Of a stretch of DNA of 64,000 nt, positions 39,101 through 53,076 are shown one piece after another. Made by a program: the position numbers and the translations under genes. Positions within the stretch are counted from its first letter, which is position 1. Each line of letters opens with the position of its first letter. The stretch lies in the NCBI GenBank assembly GCA_034190875.2, contig CM067343.1, forward strand, positions 24,747,000 through 24,810,999. The letters are read 5' to 3'. The notes under the pieces were generated by a model. That model saw only the letters and a list, made by a program, of their open reading frames with translations. It was not told the DNA's origin and ran no database searches. This DNA is from Urechis unicinctus. Lineage: Eukaryota; Annelida; Polychaeta; Xenopneusta; Urechidae.

Positions 39101-42100
39101 ACTAGTTTTCGATGTAAAGAGTACGAAATACCTTGCCTCCCTCGACTAGCTGTGTCAGCATCACTATACGATTGGAAAGTTGTTGCCATATCATGAACCA
39201 GAACGCGACTAGAGTGTCCTTTGTTGGGCCTGACGTCATATCAACATTAAACACCAAGAAGCGTTAGGTTTACAATGCAACCGATATTGGTCGATAAGGT
39301 TGATGACGTTGACTCGATATATAAGATGAATTCTAGACGAGTAAATCAACAGTATGCATAAGCTCACCCTGTGTGGCTATGTAGTGTCGGACTTTCTTTG
39401 GATATCCCTGGTTGTGTACAAAATCTTGTTATCAATTTTCTAAGTGTATAAAACCGTTGTTTATAGCTTTGGCAAATTGTATGATTCAGATGTAGAATTG
39501 GTGCTTACCACAATGAAGCTGGCATTGATGTAGTCAGAACCGCTTAGTTCTTCAGTAGCGTCCAACTTAACACGTGTTTCGTCAACTGAAAGCGTTCAGT
39601 GTGAGAAAAGCGAAGGTTCCATATAAATACACCATATCTAATGCAGCACGAGACCAACTCACATGGCTGAATGTTCTTAAATCGATTCTTGATAAGGTTC
39701 GCTTGTGACCGACCAACGTACGAAGCTTGAAGTCAATCCCTGGTAAGTCCTGAGTCAAATGCAAAATTGAGAAATTAAAGATTAATTCAACGCATGATGG
39801 TCGTTAAATATATCTGAAGATGTCGAAAAATGCATGTAGAGACTAAGGTGGTGAACGAGTAAAATCTGCACTTAGATCAAACTGTACGTTGGGACATGTG
39901 CGGTATCCGCACTTACATCAAACTCCCTCTCGAAACCATTCGTGATATCCGTCTTTCCGTCTTTTGTCTTCATGGCCTGAGGTATTGGTTGGGACAGTTC
40001 AATGATATAGGTCTTCAGAAGAGCCAAAGAAATGGGGGCAGTTGTACCTGACTCGGCGGACCTATTAAAAGGGGGCGCTGAGACTAGCACTATGGCACTG
40101 ACAGGTTGCGAGCTTGCCGTAGGCTGTTCATTAGTCATATCTGATGGAGTATTATATTCTTGTGGCGTCTGTCGTAACGAGGCGCCGCCTGATGCTGTGT
40201 CCAATAACGGTGTAGTTCGGGGTTTGGCAGGGACTTCTGGCTTATTCACTGGCTCCACGACTCCTACGGGCTTGTCAATAGATGCGCCAGATACTACACA
40301 ACAATCAACCAAACCAGATGGATTCTCGTTAAAATGTAAATCTGTCTCTCCCTTTAGATTGCCTAATAAAAACGACGAAAAGCGTCAAATACGTAGGCAG
40401 TTCTTACAACGGTTGGCACTAGGGCGACTGTCTAACTCTTCCATCGTAGATTTTGGTGTTGATTTTCGTCTTCTGTAAATATGTCAAGTAGTCAACTGGA
40501 GGAACGTTTTTCATTATGCACAAACCAAGTGTATCCTTAATCATTAACATTTTATATTGCATTGTGTGATTTGAATCAATCAAAACAGCTTGCAGTCACA
40601 GGACCTAACCTGAGACAGAAGACGATAATGGCGATACCAGCGGCTACCACAAGGAAGGCTGCAATAACGGGCCCAGCTATAACGCCTACATTTGGATTAC
40701 TTCCGGAGGGTTGACCTGGTCATTCAAAAACAAACATTAGGCAGCCATCACATAGAGAATATTAGCAGTGATTGCAAATAATGGGGGACCATGTAACCTG
40801 TATGGCTCTGCTGTACCCTGGGACAATACCAGTGTCAGGCCAGGGCAACATATCGACCTCTATTCCCAAGTGGAATGATTTTATGGCTTTGTGTAATAGG
40901 AAAATTTACTCTGCCTGTCGCCCGAACTGATCGTTGTCACAGCCGTAGTTATCGTCGTTTCCACTGAAATGAAGGTAATCGATGTAAGTATCACATCAAA
41001 TGGCATTGCGTGTAAAACACAAAGGCAGTTGTTTCACATGGACACAATATTTCTAAATCAATCAGCATTTATCCAGAGGGGAAATTTCCACTCCATAACA
41101 TACCTATTATAGTGATACTTCCGATCTCTGATTCAGACGAGATATGTTCGTTATTCATAACGCGAATCTTAACGTCCCAAACGCCGCCAATAACGTTAGT
41201 TATGTTGGCGCTGGTTGACGTAGTGGGATTCATAACATTATGTGTCATCCACTCGTCCGTTGTTGTGGGTTTGTAAAGAACCAGGATGGAGGCCACGTTG
41301 TCACACCCGGACGACGTCGACTGGTGAAAGACGTTGCAAAAAAAGACGTGCGTTTGGAGTCACAACTTATGTTGGTTAGTGAATTAATAATGCATCACAA
41401 CAACAATACGTCATGCCGACTAACCTTCCACACTACGTGTAACGTGATTGGCCCCACGTTGTTGGAGGATGTTAGGTTAAACATTGTCACGGGATCGGGA
41501 GCTGGCAACATAGGTATGGATAGTGTCACCAATGTGTATGCACATTGTGCACTGCTGAGCATTGATATGTCTATACAAGTAAACAACCAGCGTGACGTTA
41601 GAAATGTGAACATGACACATTGTCACTAGTATCAGCCTTACCGACGCAGGGTGTCTTAACCATCACTTCCCGTGTCGGCCAAGATGACAGCTCATACAAG
41701 TCGCCATTATGTCTGTATAAACTGACTCTCAGTGTGTACCAGGTATTGTAGATCACACCCCTGATGTCGGCGCTGTACTCAGCTTCATCAGGTACGTGGG
41801 ATACATTTGGTCCGGACAAGAACTCAGAGTCATTACTGGTTTTATACTGGACCTGATAACCATAGTACTGAGCCAGACTAGGTGTGATATCGTCATCAGG
41901 CCTCCATGTCACTTCGATGCTTGAAGTGTTGATTGCTGCGACTGATACTTGAGACTGAGCATTAAATCTTTCCTCACCTACCACAACAATATGACACATA
42001 ATGTTAAGTCATAGAAAGCTTTTCATTGCTTCAGGTAAGTTCCAATGGCTAAACAGAAGTTGCTTAAGAAACATATTGATTTAATGAGGCTATATTGTGA

Positions 42101-44770
42101 GCATTTAACATAATTATTAGATGACATCATCGGCAGCTGAATTTTCACTACAACGAATGTTTGCTTCCTTACCGCGATCAAATCAACTATTGTGCTACCA
42201 TGGATTCTGATCCAGTTCATTGTGAATACGGTAATATATGAGAATACGACAATTTACTTTGGTTACAGGTCGATTTTTCCGTGAGTCGGCAAAATTGGAA
42301 TCACCTCGTATATCAAACCAAGATAACATAAGGTGCAAAAATATTTCAATTATTCTGTTGTTCCATAAAGCTCCAATGCATCCAGCCATTGAGGTTCATT
42401 TTATTCAAATAAAGTATGATAATAATATACCCACTGATATGTGTATCACATTTCCCTCCAATATACCAGTCTTGACATCCGTCAGGACATTCTCCAGTCA
42501 CATGATCGCATGTCAGGTTACCTCCTTTACAGTGATGATCGGAGCAGGAAGACATACAGTTGATCCCGTAACGTCCGGCGTCACAAGCTGAGGAAAATTC
42601 ACGACATAAACGTATAACAAATACAAAATACCATCTCGAAATACGAGAGATTTTATTGAGAGAGTGTTTAGTATAAGTTTACTCATGATCATTAATAAAC
42701 CCAATGTTAAACGCACATGTAGTGCAGAGGGACGGTTTAAACCCAACACATTCTTCACATCCAACAATATTGCTGCAGTCAGTGTCACACCTCGAGCAAT
42801 CTGCAATGAATGCGTTATTAGGTTCATAGTGGGCAAATTAGCAATGTTAGCGTACAAACTGGGCTTAATAAATATCGTGTGAACAAGACGAATGTTGTAG
42901 CCGAAACCTTTACACCATACATCATGTGCGTGTAGGTCTTTTAATACTACACTTTACTACTCACCAACTCCAATTGCTTCATAGCCCATCACCGCAACTT
43001 CACAAATATTGATTAAGTCGGTTTGACGGCCACCTGTTCTTTGTAAGTTGACGAAGCGACCAATGATAGGCGAAGCGCAAGTCAATGTTACACTCCCTCC
43101 ATCCGGGACAGGACCAGGATAGTGGACACATAATGGGTTGTCACTGAAATCACTGCTGTTTCCTATAGTAATGTTTAACATTGCTGTACGTTCATGGCCT
43201 GAAATCAAATTAAAGACTTGTATGTCTGTGTATATATTTAATAATGCATGCATTCGTGTTTATATGTACGTTAGTGCACATACATGGATCGATGAATGAA
43301 TAAACTATTGGTAGTTACGAGAGTATTTATGAATATGTATGTACATGTACGATTAAGGATATGGGCATCCTTGAGAAAGCTTCATTCATAAGCCGTCTGA
43401 AAACTAAATGTCTTACCATTTATCCGATTGAATATAGTGATGTTGTCGATATGATAAACTTCACCAAGGTTCACGCTCCACCAGGCGTATTTAGTCCCGT
43501 TTACAGCTGTATGAGCGCACGATGCTTCCTCTTCGCTCACGTTTGATGGTAGCGTACCGTCCACAGAGTGGTTTGCATACCACCGGCTGTATACTCCACT
43601 CTGGTTGACGGCTTTGCTTAAGGCTACATTTCCTGTTAAAATTTATCCAAACAAATTAGGCATCTAGATAAAGAAGAACATTTGATATGCAAATTACTTA
43701 CGCTTTAGTAATTACTTGCCGATTCTGCATCCAGGACCTCGCCAGTCAAACCTGGTCTCGTCGCCATCGGGTCGTGGTTGCCCATTTCTACATCCTCCAG
43801 GACACGCTCCGGTCTCGCTGTTGCACGGATCATCGTTGGCACAGTTACAAGGAAATATACATGAACTTGAGCCCCCCATGTAGCACCCTGTAACAGTACG
43901 GCATTGGTAATTCTTAAGGATTAATCTCGATCTGCTTGATGAAGTCACATGATCAGATACTTCCGCCTGTAAATTCTAATATTGTGTTATAAGATTCAGG
44001 TACAGATAACAAGTTAACCTCTTATGAATTTCATTGCATTGTCATTCGGAAATCTCCTAACGTATCGATTAAAAACGCTGTCCCTAAGTATGCAATTAAT
44101 ACAGCGAAGAGCACGCGGGTCTATGCCCTTTGTCAAGTAGGGAATCATTGTTAAGCCGTTAATACAATTCTTGGACGAAATGAAGTCCAATGTATCAATT
44201 CATTCGTAAGCATTGCACACGTATGTACCGCGATTCACTGACACTATATCGTACACGTAATGACCAAATAAATACATTTCTCATACATTGGTTTACGCTG
44301 ACAAATGACAGACATCTCTCAGTGTCAGATATAATTCAACTATGCATTGAGTTCTTCAATGTTTCCTAACAATAGATCTTAGTAAATTCTGAAAGACTAC
44401 CTAGGGTGGTTCATTAAATACACACATACACCGAGAATCAGCAACTACTATACCGCTCCTCCCGCGGCCCATCTCAGATAAAGAGCGTAGTTGAATATGT
44501 GGTGTACATAATACACTCATAACTATTTGTGTTTTGCGCAATTGTGGATGGTCTGGACTTCAACCTTAGTCAAAAGTACGATGCATGTCAAAGGTAGCTT
44601 CTGTGTTTGTGACAATCAAGCAAACAATATCGTTCCTAAGATAAAACATGCGTGTTTAGAACAAGTGCCAGGGAATAACGCATGATACATAAAGGTAACT
44701 TACCTCCGACGAGATATCCATGTAACGCGAGTATCACAAGATCAAGCTGTATAACGTCTACGGCGGCCAT
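36137..44770 (-). CDS. Receptor tyrosine phosphatase: F-type lectin, EGF, FN3, two PTP domains
   Basis: I reconstructed 28 exons, transcript order: 44704-44770, 43720-43887, 43417-43632, 42965-43198, 42717-42800, 42435-42587, 41642-41977, 41425-41501, 41104-41320, 40910-40963, 40610-40715, 40408-40472, 39917-40362, 39663-39749, 39509-39585, 39368-39407, 39132-39229, 38885-39019, 38653-38798, 38342-38477, 37980-38134, 37805-37892, 37591-37663, 37292-37426, 37051-37191, 36553-36710, 36327-36462, 36137-36208; about 1,300 residues. Domain order: signal peptide, Cys-rich EGF-like, F-type lectin, two EGF-like, two FN3, one transmembrane helix (exon 11), juxtamembrane, PTP D1, PTP D2. D1 has CEQYWP, the P-loop [10 protein letters not shown] and a WED in place of WPD. 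D2 has WPN and HCMDGAERSG, so it is probably inactive. A type I membrane protein that would dephosphorylate phosphotyrosine. Exons 14, 21 and 23 are each 1 nt short of phase, so the gene as given is frameshifted three times. Exon 2 uses a GC donor. Between exons 12 and 13 there is either a 45-nt intron or an in-frame TGA. Confidence 0.85.
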
Positions 44771-45375
44771 AGCATGTCGAGCGAATGATGGCTATTGAAA
44801 ACTGTTTTTATTCAATATAACCACTACTTGCTGGTTTATACAGCTCAACATTTTAGATGGTAGACTAATGTTTACAAAGCTCGATCCAGTGGGGTTTTAT
44901 TGATACCATTTTTGAAAAGTAAACATTAGAGGGTTTTATCGACCAACCGGCTGTTAAGCTAACACCGCCCATACTCATTGTGTTTTTTTCTCTCGCACAA
45001 AGGATCGTCTCTTGTGAAAACTCATACCCATCGCGCCTTTAAATATATTGAGATATCACTGTATCAAAAACAGCTCAAGTCCCATCTGACTGCGGTGCCC
45101 GAGAGCTTGCTATGCTATGTGACCTTTGTACTATTAAAGCCAACTGTATGAGATTTAATTCTCAAGCCCCGTTAAGGATGCGATTTATGTACACATATTT
45201 GATAATCGCTTACACCGAGACTCATGAACATGCGCTAAACAGGACATATATGCGTTGAGCTTAAACAAATAAGTTTCAGTGTAGATTCTCATCTGATTAT
45301 CATATAAGTAGTATACATAGTGGTGATTCTGGTCCATCTTTCTCCAATACGCCACGACCCAAGTGCCACAACTCA

Positions 45376-45397
45376 ATATATATATATATATATATAT

Positions 45398-45473
<76 letters not shown>

Positions 45474-45653
45474 GAGAGAGATATAGATATATATATATAT
45501 AGATAGATATATATATATATAATATATATTTTTAAATATATATATATCGATTTATATAATATATATATATATATGTATATATATATATTTATATATATAT
45601 ATATATATATATTTTAATATATATGTGTAAATGTATATATATATATATCTATA

Positions 45654-45719
<66 letters not shown>

Positions 45720-45720
45720 T
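45376..45720. repeat. (AT)n microsatellite complex
   Basis: About 340 bp of AT dinucleotide broken by short AGAGAG, TTTAA and ATGT segments. Confidence 0.95.
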
Positions 45721-46301
45721 ATTTGGAAAGCAAAGTCAAACAAATAGATAGTAACGAAGTATTCGAAAAAATCTGGTGTCAAGATTTTTTAAGTAATGTT
45801 TCTACGAATATATTATGATTGCATAAATGTGGCATATTCGGCGAGATCTCCGTGTAGCACCATATTCAGAAAATACATATTCTCAACTATATCATTGCTT
45901 CCAAGTTCAGCTCAAAAGAGCCAAGTTCAATCAATTTAATTTTACATGTACAATGGACAAATCGAGTGTGCACGTTAAAATGTGAATAGATAATTTAACC
46001 TTAGTAGATGTACGACGAAAAATGCATTTCACAGATGTAGATGTGGCGTTTTAAGTTCTTTAATTATTTAAATATATAAACTGCACCCTTGGCCTGATGT
46101 ACCCCTCCAGCCAACTCCTAACTCAAAGCGTCACAGCCCCAAGCCCCTACCCACTCCCACAACAAGCCCCCTGCCCCCAATCTACCTTACCTCCCTACTT
46201 TCTATCGTTTTCATTGGCTTTGTGTACCCCGAAAATTAATTTTGACACTTCAGTTTTGCTACAAAATTATTATATTCTAGATACAAAATACAATTCTCCT
46301 T

Positions 46302-49300
46302 GTGTACTTTAAACAATTTTGGTCATATGGCCCTACGGTATTCCAAAGCAGAAGGGACTTGAAATCTGCTCTTCTAGCAATAAAATGTTTGTATGAAGGT
46401 TTTCATGTTCAATTTATTCGGGAGGATCTTGGATATGCAAATAAGGAGGCAAATGACTGTCCAAGCAGGCTGGTAAGTCGACATAGGACGGGTTACTCAT
46501 TAGAATTGCAAGACAAAACATTCTTCACAAATGAAGCACCCTGGTCACACAGAATACAAAGATTAACAAACAAGCTTTGAGGATCAGCCGACTCCACGCA
46601 AACTTATATGGATTAACAAACAAATGTCAAAACAATTTTTGTTAGAGCTCTAGTCTTTTCCTGCTATGTCTTTTGTTACACTCTGTAAACTACACCACTG
46701 TATTAGGCTGGAATATTAAGGGTTTTGGCGATAACCAAGATGGTCAGTTGATTGTTTCAAGGAAAACCCTCTAAACCTGCACATCAAACTAACCCTAGGA
46801 ATTCCTGCCAGTGTAAACCTTGATTAAGTCAGTGTATGATTATCCTCAAACATCCCCTTTTCGGGCTCCTAAAATGTCATTGTGGGCAATTTGTGAGAAT
46901 TGCTAGATATTAGTAGCTCAGTTGAAAATTTAGGCATTCCTGTTAGCGTTACCCTTTGAATTACAAACAGGACAGCTATTGACAGAGGAGTACACAAAAA
47001 TGCAATCAAGACCAATGAATCTACCCTGGGGCAATATTCAAAAAAAAGGGGCGAAATTGCTGTTTTGCACTTAAGATTGGGCATAGTCACAACGTCTGTA
47101 TTCCCAAAGGATCTTAAGTTGTTTTATCTATACTTATTAGGAATATTGTCCATGTATATGAATTTCAACAAATATTTAAAAAAAATAATGAATCAATATG
47201 TATGAAATACAATAACATTCCTCTCAGAATACGATAGAAGAATTGAAGATCTGCCGAAGACTCGCATGGAGTGGATAAAAATGTTGATACTTTATCTGGT
47301 GAAGTGAATACATAATGTACGTATCATACCTAGTTTGAAATCAAGGTGTTGCTACAAAGGCGTTATTTACGGATGACAAGGTCACCCCGGAATTTCAATT
47401 GAATACTTCCCTTGTTGTCAACTCTGCAAACAGACCCACTATTGGTGCCCAAAATATGCCGCTTTACCCATAAAGTGATCACTCTTGGGTCGATTCTAAT
47501 GCTTTGAATTCTTGCAGATGTGCCACTATCGGACCACTTTAGGCTATGTTTTCTATGGCGTCAATTTTCATCAAGGTATCAGTTTGTGGGTAAATAGTCT
47601 CGAAGTGCAGCTTCAACTAAATTTGTCGATCAGCAACGCCTGTTAAAAGCACCAGGAATTTATATTGAACTTATCTCCTACTGGTTAGTTGTGACCAGAT
47701 CAGATTATGATGTAGATATAGGAGTCTGCTGGAACAGGGCCTGGGGTTTCGCACATATATGGTATGATGCCAACACCAAATCGCTCTTCCAGGGATAGAT
47801 AGACTGTACAGTATTTAGTGATGTCTTTACTAGGGCTGTCGTGGCACACTTGAGCAAGATTCTTATCACTGGTGCTATTGGGCAAGACCATCTGGATGTG
47901 GCCATAGTGGTCTATATGCCAGTAATTTGTTAGAACGAATTGAAAATGTTTTCATGTACAAGAAATATAGGGGGGACAATTAAATCAATGACCGCTATAT
48001 ATGATGGTTAAGTAACGGTGAGTACGTGTCTTGGAGCAGGAGGGGCCGTTGTCAATTTTACATTGGTCCCCATACCTATGTCACAACCACAGTTATGGTC
48101 GTTAATAGAATTCTTGGTTGAACCAGAAATTCTATCATTCAGGTTTGAAGCCATGCAAGTTATACACATGGCCAGATGTGCATCCACACACAGATCAAAT
48201 TATAAACCATTTTAAGGGTCGCGTTTACAATCCACATCAGGCTTATGAAATTTCACCTGACTAAAGCCCACTCTATTCTGAACTTGTAACATATACGTCT
48301 GATTGTAAATTCTCAACAGTTATCTCACTAACTAAGCATAAAGTCCCAAAACGTCCCCTAAAATGCATTTACACCCCGACATCTTCATTTATACTGGTCA
48401 TAGTAACATTTCGCCTGCAGCATGTTAGCATGAATTAATCATAGTTTTTTCATGAATTGCAGTAAAATTACGGGAAACAGCTAAAAATACCAAGAAAATT
48501 TCAATCCCTTTCAACAACTATATAACTTTGGTGGTCATTAACACTCCCGAAACATTTTGTACAGGGCCTATTACAAGGGTCTCTTTTCCCCAGCAATATC
48601 CAAGGGCAAATGCCACCATTCTTGTGTATATAGTCTAGATGTTAAATGTCTAATTAAGAACAACTTCTGGCAGCAGCTGGATGTCGAGTGGCACCACAAG
48701 CAGCTCCTCCTGTACAAAGCCTCGGAGTGGTCCATCCAACAAATAGTAGATCACAGACGCATCGTGCTTAGTGACAGAGCGTCCCCGTAGACATTGAGTG
48801 ACCACAAAGTGTCAGTGGCACAACGTCAGTCCTGCTCCAGCTCACCAGGTTATTAGATGTAGTGAGCGCCAACACCAGAGGAAAGTTTTTGCTCTTTGAG
48901 CCTTAATTAGCGCCCCTGACTCAGGTAAGAGGGCTCTTGGGCAACTATTTGTGCGTTTATCGCATCTTAAGGCTTTTTTCAGGTCCCCTCATTGTTTATT
49001 GAAATTTACAAAACCAGCCCTCTATCCCAGCACTGAAGACCCGAATTACTATTTGGCCCGAAAAAAGGGACATTATTATTAATGGAACGCACTAGTTGTC
49101 ATTTGGTAATAATGCCATTGGCGTTGACCCTGGATACCCTATGCCAGCACTGGGCTGAGTTTTGCGTATGGGGCTATAAAGTAGCACTGCAGAGTCTGCC
49201 CTTCTAGGTGTTACTAATGTTATTAATCATGTACAGTTATTATGTACTCATGCAAAGGAGCGAGCGTGCAGGCAACTTAATATTTTAAACGCCTCTCGAG

Positions 49301-50010
49301 TTGACTGTAGGTGACCAAGTCAGTTTCAGAACACGCGGGAGCGCTTTCTAAGCAGTAGTTTCAGTAGTTTCGCTGAACTTGCACTGTAACTATAAAGTTA
49401 AGAAGACACTAACCACACCTACTATTTTTACACAGAGCTGCTCTTATTGGCACGGTGGTGGGTGCTACTGGGGCCACTTGTGGGCTATTGGTATTGCTGG
49501 AAAATTTATCTGTCAGCGATTGACCATCAGGTACAAAAATGTGATCAGATCCACGTTCTTGTGCGGGTTGAATACTGTTGTTGACATTGTATCAACAGCA
49601 CATTCAGATCATGAGTGTAAACTAGTCATGGCTGAGGTCACAAAATATACCCAAATGAAGGGGAAATTAAGGATAGATCGTTCAATGCATGCCAGAATTG
49701 TTCAATCGATGCAAAAAAAAAAAGAACCGCATTGGTCAAACGTGGGAAAGACGAAGCATCATAAGTCATCCAAAAATATTTGGGTGTATTGAGTGATTTC
49801 ATTGCGCGGACGTTTATGTACCGTATATAACTGTCTTACTAAAGAAAGAGGGTATAGAAATTAGACCAAAGGGTGTATCGCTGATCTTGAAGGCCGTGTA
49901 GAAGAGTTAAAGGAAGAAGTAGTTATCTGAGAGAAGAGAAAATAGATTTGGAGGTCGAGCTAAGAGATGTTGCCACGATTATGAGACTTAAAACCTTATG
50001 GCCTTGTTTA
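46302..50010 (+). other. Unassigned, possibly decayed coding segments
   Basis: Several plus-strand segments look exon-like but match no family I know. One at about 46352-46473 is preceded by CAAAGCAG and ends at CTG|GTAAGT. One follows TTTGTACAG near 48565 and runs to 48790. One near 49436, after TTTTTACACAG, reads AALIGTVVGATGATCGLLVLL in one frame, like a membrane helix, but meets a stop soon after. At 49.87-50.0 kb a coiled-coil-like LEGRVEELKEEV is interrupted by TGA. A minus-strand open segment of about 78 codons spans 47700-47950. These could be remnants of a gene or of a transposon. I cannot link them into one product. Confidence 0.2.
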
Positions 50011-52749
50011 ACGAGTGAAACAGGAGCCTGTCACTGGTAGATACAGGCATGAGCAAATGCTTGTACACATACAAAACCATTATTGCTTGACTCCGATCAT
50101 TGGTAGCCATGAATATTGAAAAGTAATTGGCGAGCTGATATGGACGATTCGGGCTTGGTACATAGTTGTACCCTTTAATCTTAGTAGTTTTCTGTAATTG
50201 AGGATAAGCGCGTAGCCAACACTTTAGAAAACAAACAAAATGGACAGGGAGCCAATATTGAAACCCCTTTGGTAAATCAAGTATAGCGCGCCAGAACCGC
50301 CAATATTAATATACTCGATAACTGGTAATTTTCTAGGATTTGGCTTCAGCACCAACTATCGAGATTGTTGAGTACACGTGGGCACGAGTGTTGCTTAGTG
50401 GATTGAACACACTGGGTAGAACGAGATAACAAAAAACCATTATTGCTTTCCGATCATCGGTAACTGCAATTTGAGATGTTATTGTAAATCACGTTAGGTA
50501 CATATTGGAAAATCATCGGAGGATCGCTAAGCAACCATGATATATAAAGATGAGCTGGGGGATCGCTCGGCGTTCAAAAAGAACACTGTATCTAGGCAGC
50601 GTTTCAGATGTTATGTCAATTGGAAAATCATCGAAGATTTAATTTGAGCTACGCTCACAAAAAAGGGAGGCATGTGTCCATAAATCTAAGGAGAGATATG
50701 TGATCTATTTAACAGAACCGTACAATATCTTTATGTGTAAGGCAAGCACGCAAAATCAGCAGTGTAGAGAAATACACCAGAGCGCCGCTGGGTCATTTCG
50801 ACAGGCTGGGTTTTGGAGGGGCAACTTTGTTTTAATTATGTGAATAATCATCTCGCATTGTAGTAATATGTTGTCCTCCTTGATAATAGTTCAACAATGA
50901 GGACGCTGAAACGTTAGACAAGTGGGTAATCCTTTCATAACATGGTGACAATGTTATAAGGCGGAAAAGAGAGCCATGACGTTGTCTTTGTCTTGATAAT
51001 TGATCTGATTCTCACAACACCCCAACATAGGAAACGTTATAGACGAGCATGAGGAACACCTGTTAGTTATATCTGGCCACAATGGCATTGCTGTTCTTCA
51101 GACTGCAGTTGGCTAGACCCTCTTAATTTGTCGAATTGCTGATGCTACACTTTAGGTGTTAGGGAGGGGGTGGGGGTATGGTTGAAGTGGCAGTGACAGA
51201 ATCAATAGGAATTGAGGCAAATTCAGATTTGCTTTTCAGTCACAAGGTAGAGATTTTGTGGAGGACATTTTTTATTTCCTTCAACTCAAACGAAATGTCC
51301 ACTTGTTCGGCGCTTTTTAACCGGAGAAAGTAAAATCAATACTGGACCATGGTAAGCAGGGCGCAACCTTGCACTGTATTCTCACCGAGGCAGTACTTGG
51401 TTCTAGGCTTTAACATGATTGCAATATACACAATGCTAGTGGATGATATGCTTACCTAAAATATTAAAATGCGAGATATATATTCATTATATATATACAC
51501 AGGATTATAAATATGAATAAATAAGAATTTATGGCATTTTCTCTCGTGCTCATATACCCTCTCCTTCTATCGTACTTTTTTTTTTCTCTCTTACACACAG
51601 CCTAAAATATAAAAGTTTTGTTTAAACTACCATAATATTAAAGTTTATAAGGACTTTGGGCGTGGCTACCGTCCGCCGGGTGCGTGTGAAAATAACAGCA
51701 GAGGTTTGAAGCTAATAAAGAAGGCCTTATATGATTCCTTCGCCTGGACGAAACGTCTTCAACGCCCTCAGTTACGCTATGTATGGGGTCATGAAACAGC
51801 GTTTTAGGATCCATTGACTGGCATGTCTGGTAACCTTTCGCTTCTTTGACCTGGAATTTTGTGTCGTGTAGTCTTTATTCTGACTATGGCAGGCGTGGAC
51901 GTTATCAGGCTGGTTATACGTTGTATATGTGCAATTGTCATCATGAATGGAAATGTCGTGCGAAATAAGTAACAATTTAATATCTGTTACGTTTAATTCT
52001 TCAAATAATTAAACTACTTGTTCTTTCATAGTATGAAAATTTCAAAGTGAAATCAAGAACTTATTGTTCCATATTTGCATTTCCGTTCACTTAATAAGTG
52101 TTAACCGACACCTGGACGTCGCTTTGAAGCAGAACTTATAATAGCAATTGCATTTGTAAACGCATCCTTGAATATCGTTCTAGAGCTGTAATGACTAGAA
52201 TTTTACAATGAACTATTCTCCAATATTGTACGACTGCCCAGTTGTTATTTATCAAAACCATTGGCAGGATTAATTATCCCCTAATACATCGAGGACGAAC
52301 CTCATAATATCACAGCGTTGACATAAAGATCACATAAAATCGATATGCGCCAGACGCCTCACTGAAATGAAATGGCGAGTTCTTAGGGGAGGTATATTGA
52401 GTTTTATTATTTTACCAATAGGGACTTGGGCGTTTGGAAATATATTCAACGCATTCTAGCATAGTATAGCAGCCTAATAACCATAATTTGTGCTTCGCTT
52501 TGAACGCACACGCTTTAAAACTCTCATTCACTCACTGGGCGAGGCCCTTCATATGAATCATCCGTTCAAGCGGGGTAATGTCTATCAAGTGGTAGTGGAG
52601 CTATCACAGGACGTCTGTGAACATGACTGACTATCGTTCTTGAGTAATCAAATGAGCGCAAGGCGCATTATTGGTACTTACATCAGTCCAAGGCGCTATG
52701 ATTGATACACAGGTGATTTGCACATTGCATACATAATCCTGAACATACA

Positions 52750-52784
52750 TACATACATGCATGAATGCTTATAAACATATATAT

Positions 52785-52841
<57 letters not shown>

Positions 52842-52995
52842 TGTATATATATATACATACATTCTTACATACATTCATACATACATTCTTACAAACATAC
52901 ATAAATGCATACTCACATGCATGCATACATACAATTATAGATACATACATACATACATATATACTTACAAACATACATACATACATGCATGCATA
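52750..52995. repeat. Mixed ATAC / AT microsatellite
   Basis: Degenerate ACAT/ATAC tetranucleotides around a pure AT core at 52793-52834. It lies just upstream of the decayed receptor exon. Confidence 0.9.
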
Positions 52996-53076
52996 AAAAA
53001 GAACCTATATGAATGCATGCATGCATACATTCATGCACACATTTTATTCTCCCTTTATACTATACATCTGTCTCTG

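Larger units (their letters stand above)
44771..53076. other. Large interval without a recognised gene
   Basis: Upstream of the phosphatase start. It holds an AT microsatellite (45.38-45.72 kb) and a set of unassigned open segments at 46.3-50.0 kb (listed separately). The stretch 50.0-52.7 kb shows no coding features. A mixed ATAC/AT array lies at 52.75-52.99 kb. No conserved domain was recognised on either strand. Confidence 0.45.

Noticed and set aside
40032-40478. 148-codon plus-strand open frame
   Set aside because: It is the complement of the phosphatase juxtamembrane exons and has no features of its own.
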